From: a bacterium 1XD42-1
GTDB lineage: Bacteria > Bacillota > Clostridia > Oscillospirales > Ruminococcaceae
Assembly: GCA_003612625.1 (NCBI GenBank)
Contig: RAZJ01000002.1
Span: forward strand, 1-64,000
DNA length: 64,000 nt
Reading direction: 5' to 3'
The notes beneath the pieces were generated by a model. The model saw nothing but the letters and a program-made list of their open reading frames with translations, had not been told where the DNA came from and did not search any database. This document shows positions 34,565 through 43,810 of the stretch, piece after piece; the stretch's first letter is position 1; each line of letters begins with the position of its first letter. A program made the position numbers and the translations under genes.

Positions 34565-35194
34565 TTAATCTGCTACTTTTACATAGATCATGCGGTCATC
34601 TGCCTGGATTTTCACTTTGGAACTGGGAGCGGCTAATGTTAAGTTGCCGTCTGCATGGAGCAGGCCAAATAATCCGGATTCTTCATCATTCTTAGCGCAT
34701 AAATGGCCCAACGGCCGGCCCCATATGGAAGAAGGCGCAGGGGCTTCGTCAAAATGGATGGTGGCACAGTCAATATAAACGGTTCCTAAGCTTTCACGGT
34801 TTGTCAGCATGGATAAAATTGCTGCCGTAGACAGGTTGGTAGGACATACGGTATGGATGCCAAACTGACGGAAAACTTCTCCCCGCCTGGGATCATAAAT
34901 CCGCGCCAGCACTCTTGGCACATGAAATAATTCCGTTGCAATCTGGCAGATCATCAGGTTGGTATTGTCATCTGATGTAACCGCGGCACAGGCGTCACAG
35001 CCTTCAATGCCGGCTTCTTTTAAAACATCCTGATCGATGGGGATGCCTGTTACCGTATATCCGGAGAAATCATCCGGTAAACGGTCAAACTGCAAAGGAT
35101 CGGGATCGATAACAGAAACGTCATGGCCTTCTTTCTCCAGGCTGATGCAGAGTTCGGAGCCTAAGGGGCCGCAGCCAACGACTAAAACATTCAT
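34565..35194 (-). CDS. Second RCK-type potassium uptake regulator
   Basis: This 209-residue RCK protein has VVGCGPLGSEL at residues 5-15 and TSDDNTNLM near 80. It is diverged from its downstream neighbour. Its ATG overlaps the upstream membrane-protein stop (ATGA), with GGAGGG 5 bp away. Both RCK genes probably act on a Trk/Ktr channel encoded elsewhere. Confidence 0.87.
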   Translation of the reverse strand: MNVLVVGCGPLGSELCISLEKEGHDVSVIDPDPLQFDRLPDDFSGYTVTGIPIDQDVLKEAGIEGCDACAAVTSDDNTNLMICQIATELFHVPRVLARIYDPRRGEVFRQFGIHTVCPTNLSTAAILSMLTNRESLGTVYIDCATIHFDEAPAPSSIWGRPLGHLCAKNDEESGLFGLLHADGNLTLAAPSSKVKIQADDRMIYVKVAD

Positions 35195-35952
35195 GAAAAC
35201 CCTCCTACATAAGAAATTAACATCATAGATCCATAAAGAACCGGCTGGTGGAGCAGATAAATAATCAGGGTATGGCGCCCCACACGGCTTAACCAGGGAA
35301 CATGGGGCCGGTAAACCCAGTCCGGCAGTTTATTTTCTTTGAAAAACACGCCGCAAAAAGTCCCGGCCAGGAAAAAGAACAGCCAGGGGAATATGGAAAA
35401 ATAATCGGAAGAAAAGAACCCCAGCCCAGGAATCCCCAGCCAGAAAAGGAACTTTACGGAATACCATTGGGCGGGGAGAGGGGCTGCAAAGGGAGGGAAG
35501 CCGATCCAGCCGGAAGAAATAAAATAAGTGCTTAAAAACAGCAGCATACAAAGGAACATCCCAAAGGTAGGGTGAATCCGATCCAGCCATTTCCGGGTCA
35601 GGGCGAAAAATACCATGGAAAATCCCAGCAGGTGCAGGACGCCAAATAAGATAATCTGACTGGGGATTACAAAGGCAGTTACAATGGTTAATACCATGCC
35701 GCAGCTAAAAATTTGCAGTCCCCGTTTTAAATTGCTGCGGCTGTAACGGGAAACACAGCCGGAAATAAAGATAAAATCTCCTGCAATTACAAGCTGAAGG
35801 AACTGCATGGGCTTGGAATAGAAAAAAGGCAGATCCAGCCGGAAAATTTCCGCTAAATTATAACATCCATGATAAAATACCATTAACAGGATAAATAAAC
35901 CCCGCAGTTCATCCAATAAAGCAACCCGTTTTGACTGGCTTTGCAAAAGCAT
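35191..35952 (-). CDS. Heparan-alpha-glucosaminide acetyltransferase-like membrane protein (DUF1624)
   Basis: This 253-residue polytopic protein has about seven membrane helices. The N-terminal motif LDELRGLFILLMVFYH with His near residue 28 matches the HGSNAT catalytic domain. GVLHLLG and HTLIIYLLHQP fit the bacterial family. It probably acylates a cell-surface glycan, but the substrate is unknown. It is followed by the RCK genes in the same direction. Confidence 0.85.
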   Translation of the reverse strand: MLLQSQSKRVALLDELRGLFILLMVFYHGCYNLAEIFRLDLPFFYSKPMQFLQLVIAGDFIFISGCVSRYSRSNLKRGLQIFSCGMVLTIVTAFVIPSQIILFGVLHLLGFSMVFFALTRKWLDRIHPTFGMFLCMLLFLSTYFISSGWIGFPPFAAPLPAQWYSVKFLFWLGIPGLGFFSSDYFSIFPWLFFFLAGTFCGVFFKENKLPDWVYRPHVPWLSRVGRHTLIIYLLHQPVLYGSMMLISYVGGFS

Positions 35953-35961
35953 ACCGCCTCC

Positions 35962-36486
35962 TTAATTTTTAGGAATATATAAATCAATTACAGACCGGGC
36001 GCCTATGGATTCATCTACCATAAGCAGGATTAAATATCCCCCTTGTTCAAAAATCTGGCCGTTTTGAGCAATTTCATAGGAATTATAAATATCAAAATGT
36101 TCACATTCTTTTGCAGTGGACAGCTTCACCTGTTCCAACTGTTCCCGTAATTTTGGAATATCGGCGGGATCTTTTGGCTTTAAAATAAAAGTATCCGCAA
36201 TGCCGAATTTCCCGGAAGCGTACCGGACAAAAGAACTTTCCAATAATCCGGTATCTATGGAAAAGATCCGGGATAAATCCCGGGCATCTGCTTCCAGAAT
36301 ATCTTCAATATCCACTTTTTCATATATTTTCTCAATGGCCGCAGCGGGATCCGCTACTGTTACAATGGGATTTAAAGCAACTGCTCCGGCATTTGTAACG
36401 GTAGTTACAGCCTGCCCCCCAGCTTCCTGTTTTTGGCATCCCGCCAATAAAAGGAGTGCTGCCACCAATATGCAGTATCGTTTCAA
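35962..36486 (-). CDS. DUF4358-family lipoprotein
   Basis: This 174-residue protein has a signal peptide and lipobox LLLAGC near residues 14-19, so it is a surface lipoprotein. The rest resembles DUF4358 (repeated hydrophobic strands, with the ADTFILKPKD and GYLILLMVDE stretches). The function is unknown. TTG 36486 has AGGAGG 8 bp upstream, better than the longer frame. Confidence 0.78.
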   Translation of the reverse strand: MKRYCILVAALLLLAGCQKQEAGGQAVTTVTNAGAVALNPIVTVADPAAAIEKIYEKVDIEDILEADARDLSRIFSIDTGLLESSFVRYASGKFGIADTFILKPKDPADIPKLREQLEQVKLSTAKECEHFDIYNSYEIAQNGQIFEQGGYLILLMVDESIGARSVIDLYIPKN

Positions 36487-36602
36487 AGAAAGGGCCTCCT
36501 TAATCAAATCGGAAAGATATCAAACCATAGGGAAAAATGTTTTCCCCAGTTATAACTATACATGAAAATAAAACAATCGTCAACGGTTGTTCATTGCCAT
36601 AA

Positions 36603-36634
36603 ACAGAACCCCTTTTGCCTGACAAAAGGGGTTC
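36603..36634 (-). terminator. Hairpin after tsaD
   Basis: GAACCCCTTTTG pairs with CAAAAGGGGTTC around a five-base loop. The T tail is weak. Confidence 0.6.
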
Positions 36635-36638
36635 CTTT

Positions 36639-37661
36639 TCAACGGTTCTCAAAGCTTTGGCTGATGTCCATAGAAGCATAAGCATTCAGATCCCATCCGG
36701 CAGGCGGATTTAATAAGCTTTCATAATAGCCCTGGGCGCCAATCATAGCGGCATTATCGCCGCACAGGGAAACAGGCGGCATATATAAAGGATAGCCGTT
36801 TTTTTGGCACATGGCTTCCAATGCACGGCGCAAACCGCTGTTTGCACAGACCCCTCCGGCAGCAACAATCTGTTTTGCGCCGGTTTGCCGGGCAGCCAGC
36901 TCCAAACGGCTGACGAGAGCCTGACAGATCCGGTTTTGCAAACAGGCGGCCAGGGAGTCAATATCAATGGTATCCCCCTTTTGCCGGGCATTATGTAGCA
37001 AATTGATGACAGCCGTTTTCAAGCCGGAAAAGCTGAAATCCAAAGGAGCATTTTCAATTTTAGGATTGGGGAGCTTATATTTATCAGGATCACCCTTTTG
37101 GGCGGCCTGGTCAATATGGATGCCTCCCGGATAAGGAAACCCCATAGCCCGGGCCGCTTTATCAAAAGCTTCCCCTGCCGCGTCATCCCGGGTACAGCCT
37201 AAAACCCGGAAAACAGTATAATCGGAAACTTCTACAATGTGGCTGTGACCTCCCGAAGCGACCAGGCAGAGAAAAGGCGGCTTTAAATCCGGATGGGCCA
37301 GATAATTTGCGGCAATATGCCCCCGTAAATGATGGACAGGATATAAGGGCTTCCCTGCCCCCATAGCCAGCCCTTTGGCATAATTCACCCCTACCAGCAA
37401 TGCCCCTATCAGTCCAGGGGCTGCCGTAACAGCAATGGCGTCTATTTCTGATAAATCAATATCAGCTTGTTCTAAAGCCTGCCGGGCCACAGAAACAATA
37501 TTTTCAGCATGGCGGCGGGAAGCAATTTCCGGTACAACACCGCCGAATTTCTGATGCTCAAGGACTTGGGAATTGATAACGGAAGATAAAATCAAACGGC
37601 CGTTTTCAATAACTGCCGCAGCCGTTTCATCACAAGAACTTTCAATAGCAAAGACCTTCAT
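36639..37661 (-). CDS. tsaD: tRNA N6-threonylcarbamoyladenosine synthase subunit
   Basis: This 340-residue ASKHA protein is needed for t6A37 in ANN-decoding tRNAs. The signature is SSCDETAAAVI (8-18), then SRRHAENI with metal His, and HHLRGHIAANY near 112. It overlaps rimI by four bases. TsaB, TsaC and TsaE are not in the window. Confidence 0.96.
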   Translation of the reverse strand: MKVFAIESSCDETAAAVIENGRLILSSVINSQVLEHQKFGGVVPEIASRRHAENIVSVARQALEQADIDLSEIDAIAVTAAPGLIGALLVGVNYAKGLAMGAGKPLYPVHHLRGHIAANYLAHPDLKPPFLCLVASGGHSHIVEVSDYTVFRVLGCTRDDAAGEAFDKAARAMGFPYPGGIHIDQAAQKGDPDKYKLPNPKIENAPLDFSFSGLKTAVINLLHNARQKGDTIDIDSLAACLQNRICQALVSRLELAARQTGAKQIVAAGGVCANSGLRRALEAMCQKNGYPLYMPPVSLCGDNAAMIGAQGYYESLLNPPAGWDLNAYASMDISQSFENR

Positions 37662-38116
37662 GATACAGCCTCCTGGATTCCTCCAAAAAAGTGGGTCATT
37701 AACAGGGCATCTTCTTCCGGTGCACTGTAATAATGCTTCCGGCGGCCTACAATGCCGAAGCCGTTTTTTTCATAAAATGAAATGGCAGGATAATTGCTTT
37801 CCCGGACTTCCAAGGTGAGGAATCCTAACTTTTTATCCGCAGAATATTGTAATATCCGATCCAGTAAAGCAGTTGCCACACCTTTCCGGCGGTAAGGGCT
37901 TCCTACGGCAACATTGGCAAGATAGCCTTCATCTAAAACAGCATGCATTCCAATGTAACCAAGGATTTTCCCCCATTCCTCCGCCACCCAGAAAATGGCA
38001 CAAGGATTGTGCAGCTCCATGGAAAGGCTTTGTTCACTCCAGGGGGCAGAAAAACATTCTTTTTCCAAACCGGCAACAGCCTTAAGATCGTTTTCATCCA
38101 TTTTTCTAATTTCCAA
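37658..38116 (-). CDS. rimI: Ribosomal-protein-alanine N-acetyltransferase (GNAT)
   Basis: This 152-residue GNAT protein starts MEIRKMDEND and has the acetyl-CoA loop RRKGVATALL near 75 and the family-typical CFSAPWSEQSL. It sits directly before tsaD as in many Firmicutes. TTG 38116 follows GGAGG by 11 bp. It lies 21 bp after polA, which suggests one operon. Confidence 0.9.
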   Translation of the reverse strand: MEIRKMDENDLKAVAGLEKECFSAPWSEQSLSMELHNPCAIFWVAEEWGKILGYIGMHAVLDEGYLANVAVGSPYRRKGVATALLDRILQYSADKKLGFLTLEVRESNYPAISFYEKNGFGIVGRRKHYYSAPEEDALLMTHFFGGIQEAVS

Positions 38117-38137
38117 TGAACAGGTATCCTCCAACTT

Positions 38138-40711
38138 TTATTTTGCATCCAGCCAGGTATTCCCTTGGTGGGTTTCCGCAACCAGGGGCACATCTAATGA
38201 AATAGCATGTTCCATTTCTTCCTGAAGGATTCGGGCCGCTTGTTCTGCTTCCATAACGGGGGCTTCCACCAGCAGCTCGTCATGGACCTGTAAAATCAGG
38301 CGGGCCATCAATCCTTCCTGACGCAGCCGCCGGTAAACCCGGATCATGGCAATTTTAATAATATCGGCAGCAGTCCCTTGAATGGGGGTATTCATAGCGA
38401 CCCGTTCCCCAAAGGAACGCATGGTTTTTTTGGCGGAAGCCAGTTCCGGTAAATTGCGCCGGCGGCCAAACATGGTTTTGACATAGCCGTTTTCTTTTGC
38501 GAATGCAACCGTATCTTCCATATACTGCCTGACGCCGCTGTAAGTTTCCAAATAGCCTTTGATATACTGGTCGGCTTCCTGGACAGAAACCTCGGTATCC
38601 TGGGATAAGGAAAAAGCACTGATCCCATAAACAATGCCGAAATTGACCGCTTTTGCACGGAAGCGCATGGCAGGCGTAATCATTTCTTCCGGCAGCTTAA
38701 ATACCTGGGCGGCCGTAGTGGTATGAATATCAGCCCCCTCCTGGAAGGCTTTCTGCATGGCCTTATCCTTGGAAATATGGGCTAAAACCCGCAGTTCAAT
38801 TTGGGAATAATCAGCGTCTAACAATTTCCAGCCAGGACGAGCCTGGAAAAAGGCCCGTAATTTACTGCCTTCCTCAGTGCGGACAGGAATATTCTGTAAA
38901 TTCGGTTCCGTAGAACTGATACGGCCTGTACGGGTTTCCGTCTGCTGGAAGGTAGTGCGTACCCGGCCATCCCTGCCGATAACTTTTAAAAGCCCTTCCA
39001 CATAAGTGGATTTTAATTTGATTAACTGCCGGTGTTCCAAAATCAATTCAATAATGGGATGGCTTCCCCGCAATTCTTCCAATACATCTGCATTTGTAGA
39101 ATATCCGGTTTTTGTTTTTTTCTTGGGGGGCAGCTTTAACTGCTCAAATAATATAGCTCCCATTTGTTTCGGGGAATTTAAGTTAAAAGAAGTGCCTGCT
39201 GCTTCATAAATGGATTTTTGCAGTTCTTCCAACCGGGTATCTAAAGCAGCCCCGTATTCTTTTAAAGCGGCAGAATCTAACGCAAACCCTTCCAGCTCCA
39301 TGGAAGCCAATACCTGGGCCAAAGGGATTTCAATTTCCTGTAATAATTTTTCCTGGTCTTTTTCACGGATTTCATTTTCCAGCCTCCGGAATAAATTCCC
39401 TGCAATTTGGGCTGTTTCCACTAGAACCATGAAAGAAGTAGGAATCCCGCCGGAAATTTCCTGGGCCCGGACAGCGTATTGGTTTGCTAAATCGGTCATT
39501 TGATATTTTGTATTAGCCGGATTCAGCAAGTAAGCTGCCAGTTCCCCGTCAAATGCAACCAAAGGCATTTCAAGCCCCTGATCCATTCCATATTTATAAA
39601 GGGGTTTGCTGCTCCATACCTGAAGCTTATCCCCATGGATTAAAATTTCATGGATTTCCTGAACGTCATCTGTAAAATAAATTTCCCCCTTGCGGATCAA
39701 AGCCGCAGCTAACGTTTGATCTTCCCGGAAATGGAATAATGCACAGCAGCCCTGCTCTAAAAAAGCGCCTAAATTTTCTTTTTGAACAATTAAAGGACAT
39801 TCATCATCCGGCTGCTCTTCCCCGCTCATTTCAATGGACAAAGCAGCGGGATCAATTCCCCATTTTTTCTGCATTTTATACATTTCCAGACGGGAAAAAA
39901 GCCGGGCAGCTTCCAACTGGTTTACAGGGCGGATTGCGTAATGATTCAAGTCGGTATTGATAGGCGCATTGCAGTCAATGCGCGCTAAAACAAGGCTCAT
40001 ATCAGCCTTTTCGCGGCCTTGTTCCAATTTATTGCGTACAGAAGGGGTTAAATCATCTAAATGCTGGTAAACCTTTTCAAAACTGCCGTATTTTGAAATT
40101 AAGGATAAAGCGCTTTTTTCACCGATTCCAGGGACACCGGGAATGTTGTCAGAAGAATCTCCCATAAAAGCTTTTACATCAATAAGCTGTTCCGGCATTA
40201 CACCATATTTGTCCTGGACAGTACGCACATCAAAAAGGGTAGTAACAGGCTGTCCCATTTTTGTGGAAGCCAGCCGGACTGTAACGGTTGTATCTACAAG
40301 CTGCAAACTATCCCGATCCCCGGTTGCAATTACACATTCAGCCCCGTTATTTTTACAAACGGAAGCCAGTGTCCCTAAAATATCATCTGCTTCATAACCA
40401 GCACAAGTTACAATCCGGTACCCTAAAGCCCGCAGGATAGCTTTTAAAGGTTCCAACTGGCTGGCTAATTCTTTGGGCATTCCTTTCCGATTGGCTTTGT
40501 AACCATCATAAAGCAGATGGCGGAAAGTAGGCTGCCGCAGATCAAAAGCGATTGCAACGTTGGTTGGCTGGACTTCATCCAGCATCCTGCGCAAAATCAT
40601 AAGGAATCCATAAATTCCATTGGTAAATTCACCATTTTTTGTGGTTAAGGCTTTGATACCATAAAAGGCCCGATTTACAATACTGTTACCATCTACAACG
40701 AGTAATTTCAT
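38138..40711 (-). CDS. polA: DNA polymerase I
   Basis: This 857-residue enzyme acts in repair and primer removal. The N-terminal 5'-3' exonuclease (VDGNSIVNRAFYG; GDSSDNIPGVPGIG) is intact. In the middle part the DTET-type catalytic motif of the 3'-5' exonuclease is missing, as in Bst and Taq enzymes, so proofreading is probably absent. Polymerase motifs A (DADYSQIELR), B (RAKAVNFGIVYG) and C (VHDELLVE) are intact. It heads polA-rimI-tsaD. Confidence 0.97.
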   Translation of the reverse strand: MKLLVVDGNSIVNRAFYGIKALTTKNGEFTNGIYGFLMILRRMLDEVQPTNVAIAFDLRQPTFRHLLYDGYKANRKGMPKELASQLEPLKAILRALGYRIVTCAGYEADDILGTLASVCKNNGAECVIATGDRDSLQLVDTTVTVRLASTKMGQPVTTLFDVRTVQDKYGVMPEQLIDVKAFMGDSSDNIPGVPGIGEKSALSLISKYGSFEKVYQHLDDLTPSVRNKLEQGREKADMSLVLARIDCNAPINTDLNHYAIRPVNQLEAARLFSRLEMYKMQKKWGIDPAALSIEMSGEEQPDDECPLIVQKENLGAFLEQGCCALFHFREDQTLAAALIRKGEIYFTDDVQEIHEILIHGDKLQVWSSKPLYKYGMDQGLEMPLVAFDGELAAYLLNPANTKYQMTDLANQYAVRAQEISGGIPTSFMVLVETAQIAGNLFRRLENEIREKDQEKLLQEIEIPLAQVLASMELEGFALDSAALKEYGAALDTRLEELQKSIYEAAGTSFNLNSPKQMGAILFEQLKLPPKKKTKTGYSTNADVLEELRGSHPIIELILEHRQLIKLKSTYVEGLLKVIGRDGRVRTTFQQTETRTGRISSTEPNLQNIPVRTEEGSKLRAFFQARPGWKLLDADYSQIELRVLAHISKDKAMQKAFQEGADIHTTTAAQVFKLPEEMITPAMRFRAKAVNFGIVYGISAFSLSQDTEVSVQEADQYIKGYLETYSGVRQYMEDTVAFAKENGYVKTMFGRRRNLPELASAKKTMRSFGERVAMNTPIQGTAADIIKIAMIRVYRRLRQEGLMARLILQVHDELLVEAPVMEAEQAARILQEEMEHAISLDVPLVAETHQGNTWLDAK

Positions 40712-40840
40712 AAATGAACTCCTTTAATCTCCGTGGTTCCATTAGCATAATACATTATTATAGCATAAATATGGGAAGATTGTTGCAGAACTGAAAAATT
40801 TCTGATGAAAACTTACTTTTTTACGCTTTATGGCTATAAA

Positions 40841-40875
40841 AAATCCCGGAAGCTTTTTAAAAGCTTCCGGGATTT
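40841..40875 (-). terminator. Intrinsic terminator of the secreted-protein gene
   Basis: AAATCCCGGAAGCTTTT and its perfect complement form a long stem. On the minus strand a T run follows (TTTTTTATAG). Confidence 0.85.
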
Positions 40876-40880
40876 GTGCT

Positions 40881-41309
40881 TTATTCATCCTGGCAGGAAC
40901 AGGAATAAATCCATTCATCAACTTGTACTTTACCACATTTTGTTTCCCTTGTACAGGCTTTTCCTTTAAAATAAACAGGATGTCCACAAATAGGATTTTC
41001 TTCATAAGATGCTTTTAAAACCGCTCTCCATGAGGATTGACCACAGCCCGGGCATTTCTCATAGACAAATTTCGGGTCCGTATTGTCGAAAATAGGTCTT
41101 TGAGGTCCTTTTTCAGCAGGAGTATAATGGTTGTCATTTATTGTTACTTCTGCGTCAGCATATTCATCCGCTAACAGAGAAACGATTGGACGTGGATTTT
41201 GCGGCGTGTAGGAATCGTCTAAAATAACCGCTGGCGGAAGGGCGGATACCTGGACAGCAGCCCCTAAAATGCCAATAGAAGCAATCACAGCCGCGAACAA
41301 TCTTTTCAT
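40881..41309 (-). CDS. Secreted Cys-rich protein of unknown function
   Basis: This 142-residue protein has a clear signal peptide (MKRLFAAVIASIGILGAAV, cleavage near VSA) and no known family. Its C-terminal half has eight Cys: CPGCG, C...C, C..C and CSC. This suggests a zinc-binding or disulfide-bonded knuckle. GGGGGAC precedes the ATG. A strong terminator follows, so it is a single-gene unit. Confidence 0.72.
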   Translation of the reverse strand: MKRLFAAVIASIGILGAAVQVSALPPAVILDDSYTPQNPRPIVSLLADEYADAEVTINDNHYTPAEKGPQRPIFDNTDPKFVYEKCPGCGQSSWRAVLKASYEENPICGHPVYFKGKACTRETKCGKVQVDEWIYSCSCQDE

Positions 41310-41445
41310 TTTAAAAGTCCCCCTTTCAGGTAATGCGATCAGTATAACATATAATTCCAGTAATGTAAATTAAATCATAGTTTTTTAACAATTTGTATAT
41401 ACATTGTTTTTGATTGGATTTATATTTGCAAGGATCAGCGAGCAC

Positions 41446-41644
41446 AAAAAAATCCCAGAGAGGTCGCATCTCTCTGGGATTTTTATTGCGTGGATACCAT
41501 GAAGATTGCTTTCCTTTTTCTTCATATTGATTTATCACAACAGTTATTTATACTGTTACAATAAAATTATTGTCCTTCTCCATACTGGCAACAGGAGGAA
41601 GTTAATATTATGGACATTATGAAGATTTGGCTGCTTTCTTCTGT
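41446..41644 (-). ncRNA. Putative antitoxin-type RNA of a degenerate type I locus
   Basis: A minus-strand promoter TTGCAT (41675-41680), spacer 18, TATAAT (41651-41656) leads to an RNA ending in the hairpin at 41448-41484 (15-bp stem with T-run). The promoter spacing, -35 box and hairpin loop core (GAGAGGT..GCA..CTCTC) match the antitoxin RNA at 21.7 kb. A diverged second 5' module (41491-41561) lies inside. The + strand left of the hairpin has only a decayed toxin-like frame (IYICK..). Confidence 0.45.
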
Positions 41645-41683
41645 ATGGTCATTATACCATAACAGTTATAGTATATGCAAGCA
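41491..41683. repeat. Tandem diverged copies of the antitoxin 5' module
   Basis: Units 41491-41563 and 41611-41683 both contain TGGA.A..ATGAAGATT and CAACAGTTAT/ATAACAGTTAT. On the minus strand each carries a -35/-10 pair with 18-bp spacing. Confidence 0.5.
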
Positions 41684-41703
41684 TAAAGAAAATATTTTTT
41701 ATA

Positions 41704-42615
41704 TTACGCGTCCCCCATCAATTTTACCATGACTGCTTTCTGGGCATGGAGGCGGTTTTCAGCTTCATCAAAAATTTCCTGGGCATGGGCTTCAAAAACT
41801 TCTTCTGTAATTTCTTCCTCCCGGTGGGCAGGGAGGCAATGCTGAACCATTACATCCGATTTGCAGGCCTTTAATAATTCCTGATTGACCTGGAAGCCTT
41901 TGAAAGCAGTCCGGCGGGTTTCGGCTTCCCCTTCCTGGCCCATAGAGGCCCATACATCTGTAAAGACCACATCAGCATTGGCAGCAGCCTCCATAGGATT
42001 GGAGCACCAGTGGAAATGATCGCTTTTAGCTGCGGCAAAATCCAAGACCTGGGGATCGGGGCGGTAATTTTCAGGGGTAGCAATACGGACATACATCCCC
42101 ATTTTCAAGCCGCCTACAATCAAAGAATTAGCCATATTATTGCCGTCCCCAATATAACAAAGGGTTAAACCTTCCAAAGCGCCTTTATATTCACGGACCG
42201 TCATTAAATCAGCTAATACCTGACAGGGATGACAAAAATCCGTCAGGCCGTTGATAATGGGAATAGAACCATATTTTGCTAAATCCTCCACCTCCTGCTG
42301 GGCAAAGGTACGGATCATAATTCCATCTAAATAGCGGGAAAGCACCCGGGCTGTATCTTGGACGGGTTCTCCCCGTCCAATTTGCAAATCGCGGCTGGAG
42401 AGGAACAATGCAGATCCGCCCAACTGGCTCATGCCTACTTCAAAAGAAACACGGGTACGGGTAGAAGCCTTTTGAAAAATCATACCTAATGTTTTGCCTT
42501 TTAAATGGGGATGGCGGATGCCATGCTTTGATTCATATTTTAACTGGTCAGCTAAATTCAGCAGTTCCGTAATTTCCTCACAGGAAAGATCCAGCAATTT
42601 TAATAAATGGTTCAT
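41704..42615 (-). CDS. argF: Ornithine carbamoyltransferase
   Basis: This 303-residue enzyme makes citrulline from ornithine and carbamoyl phosphate. It has the carbamoyl-phosphate loop STRTR (51-55), the HPCQ motif near 127, and HCLPAHREEEIT near 265. It is the last gene of the argGHCJBDF operon, overlapping argD by four bases. Confidence 0.96.
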   Translation of the reverse strand: MNHLLKLLDLSCEEITELLNLADQLKYESKHGIRHPHLKGKTLGMIFQKASTRTRVSFEVGMSQLGGSALFLSSRDLQIGRGEPVQDTARVLSRYLDGIMIRTFAQQEVEDLAKYGSIPIINGLTDFCHPCQVLADLMTVREYKGALEGLTLCYIGDGNNMANSLIVGGLKMGMYVRIATPENYRPDPQVLDFAAAKSDHFHWCSNPMEAAANADVVFTDVWASMGQEGEAETRRTAFKGFQVNQELLKACKSDVMVQHCLPAHREEEITEEVFEAHAQEIFDEAENRLHAQKAVMVKLMGDA

Positions 42616-43781
42616 ATGGATTGTAACACCTCATTCAAATGATTTAATCCTTCATCAATTTCTTCATAAGTAATGGTTAAAGGCGGCAGCATACGCAGTT
42701 TTGCTTTTGCGGTTAAAATAATCAAGCCCTGTTCCAAACAGGCAGCAGCAATTTGCTTGCTGTCAAGGCCATCTAAAGTAATGCCTAACATTAAGCCTAA
42801 GCCTTCAACGCTTTTCACATGGGGCATAGACAAAACTTTTTTTGTAATATAATCCCCTTTTTCTTTTGCGCCGACAAGAAGGCTGTCATTGATTTGGGAA
42901 AGGACAGAAAGTCCCCCTGCACAGCAAACGGGATTCCCCCCAAAAGTAGTAGCATGATCCCCGGGGCCTAAGGTATCCCGGCATTTTTTCCCGAATAATA
43001 CCGTCCCGATAGGAAGCCCGCCGCCTAAGCCTTTTGCCAGTGAAGTTAAATCCGGTGCAATATTAAACTGTTCCGCGCAAAGGAAAGTCCCAGTACGTCC
43101 AATACCAGTTTGGACTTCGTCGATCATCAATAGAATATCTTTCTGGGCACAAAGGGCAGCAGCTTCCTGGACAAAGGCTTTTTCTAAAGGAACAACCCCG
43201 CCTTCCCCTTGGATCAGCTCCATCATAATGCCGCATACATCACCAGGAGCAGCGGCTTTCCGGAGCCCGTCAATATCCCCGGGTTTCACAAAGCGGAAGC
43301 CTTCTACAAAAGGCCCGAAATGCTGGTGGAAAACATCCTGCCCGGTAGCAGACAAGGTAGCAATAGTACGGCCATGGAAAGAATTTTCCAAAGCGATTAT
43401 CACATGGCGGCCAGATCCATAATGATCGGAGCTGTATTTCCGTGCTGTTTTGATCATGCCCTCATTGGCTTCCGCACCGGAATTGCAGAAAAAGACCCGT
43501 TCTGCAAAAGTCCGTTCACACAAAGCCTGAGCCAGATCCGCCATAGGCCTGGTATAATATAAGTTGCTGATATGCTGTAAAACACCAGCCTGACTGGACA
43601 CAGCTTCCAGCCATCCGGCATTACAGAATCCTAATGAATTGACACCGATACCGGAAGAAAAATCAATATAAGATTTTCCGGTTTCATCCACACAGGAAGC
43701 ATGTTTTCCTTTTGCGGCAGTCAACGGAAACCGTCCATACGTATGGGCAATAAACTGGCTGTCTTTTTCTTTGATATTCAT
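42612..43781 (-). CDS. argD: Acetylornithine aminotransferase
   Basis: This 389-residue class III PLP aminotransferase has NSGAEANEGMIKTARKY near 105 and the PLP-lysine segment SLAKGLGGGLPIG (Lys near 246). It converts N-acetylglutamate semialdehyde to N-acetylornithine. It lies between argB and argF. Confidence 0.94.
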   Translation of the reverse strand: MNIKEKDSQFIAHTYGRFPLTAAKGKHASCVDETGKSYIDFSSGIGVNSLGFCNAGWLEAVSSQAGVLQHISNLYYTRPMADLAQALCERTFAERVFFCNSGAEANEGMIKTARKYSSDHYGSGRHVIIALENSFHGRTIATLSATGQDVFHQHFGPFVEGFRFVKPGDIDGLRKAAAPGDVCGIMMELIQGEGGVVPLEKAFVQEAAALCAQKDILLMIDEVQTGIGRTGTFLCAEQFNIAPDLTSLAKGLGGGLPIGTVLFGKKCRDTLGPGDHATTFGGNPVCCAGGLSVLSQINDSLLVGAKEKGDYITKKVLSMPHVKSVEGLGLMLGITLDGLDSKQIAAACLEQGLIILTAKAKLRMLPPLTITYEEIDEGLNHLNEVLQSI

Positions 43782-43810
43782 AAATCACACCCCATATAAG
43801 CCCCAAAAAA

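Noticed and set aside
41610-41730. Plus-strand frame MDIMKIWLLS... as a second type I toxin
   Set aside because: It overlaps the antitoxin-type promoter and the argF end and lacks a proper hydrophobic span. It fits better as the toxin-start mimic of the antitoxin module, though this is not certain.
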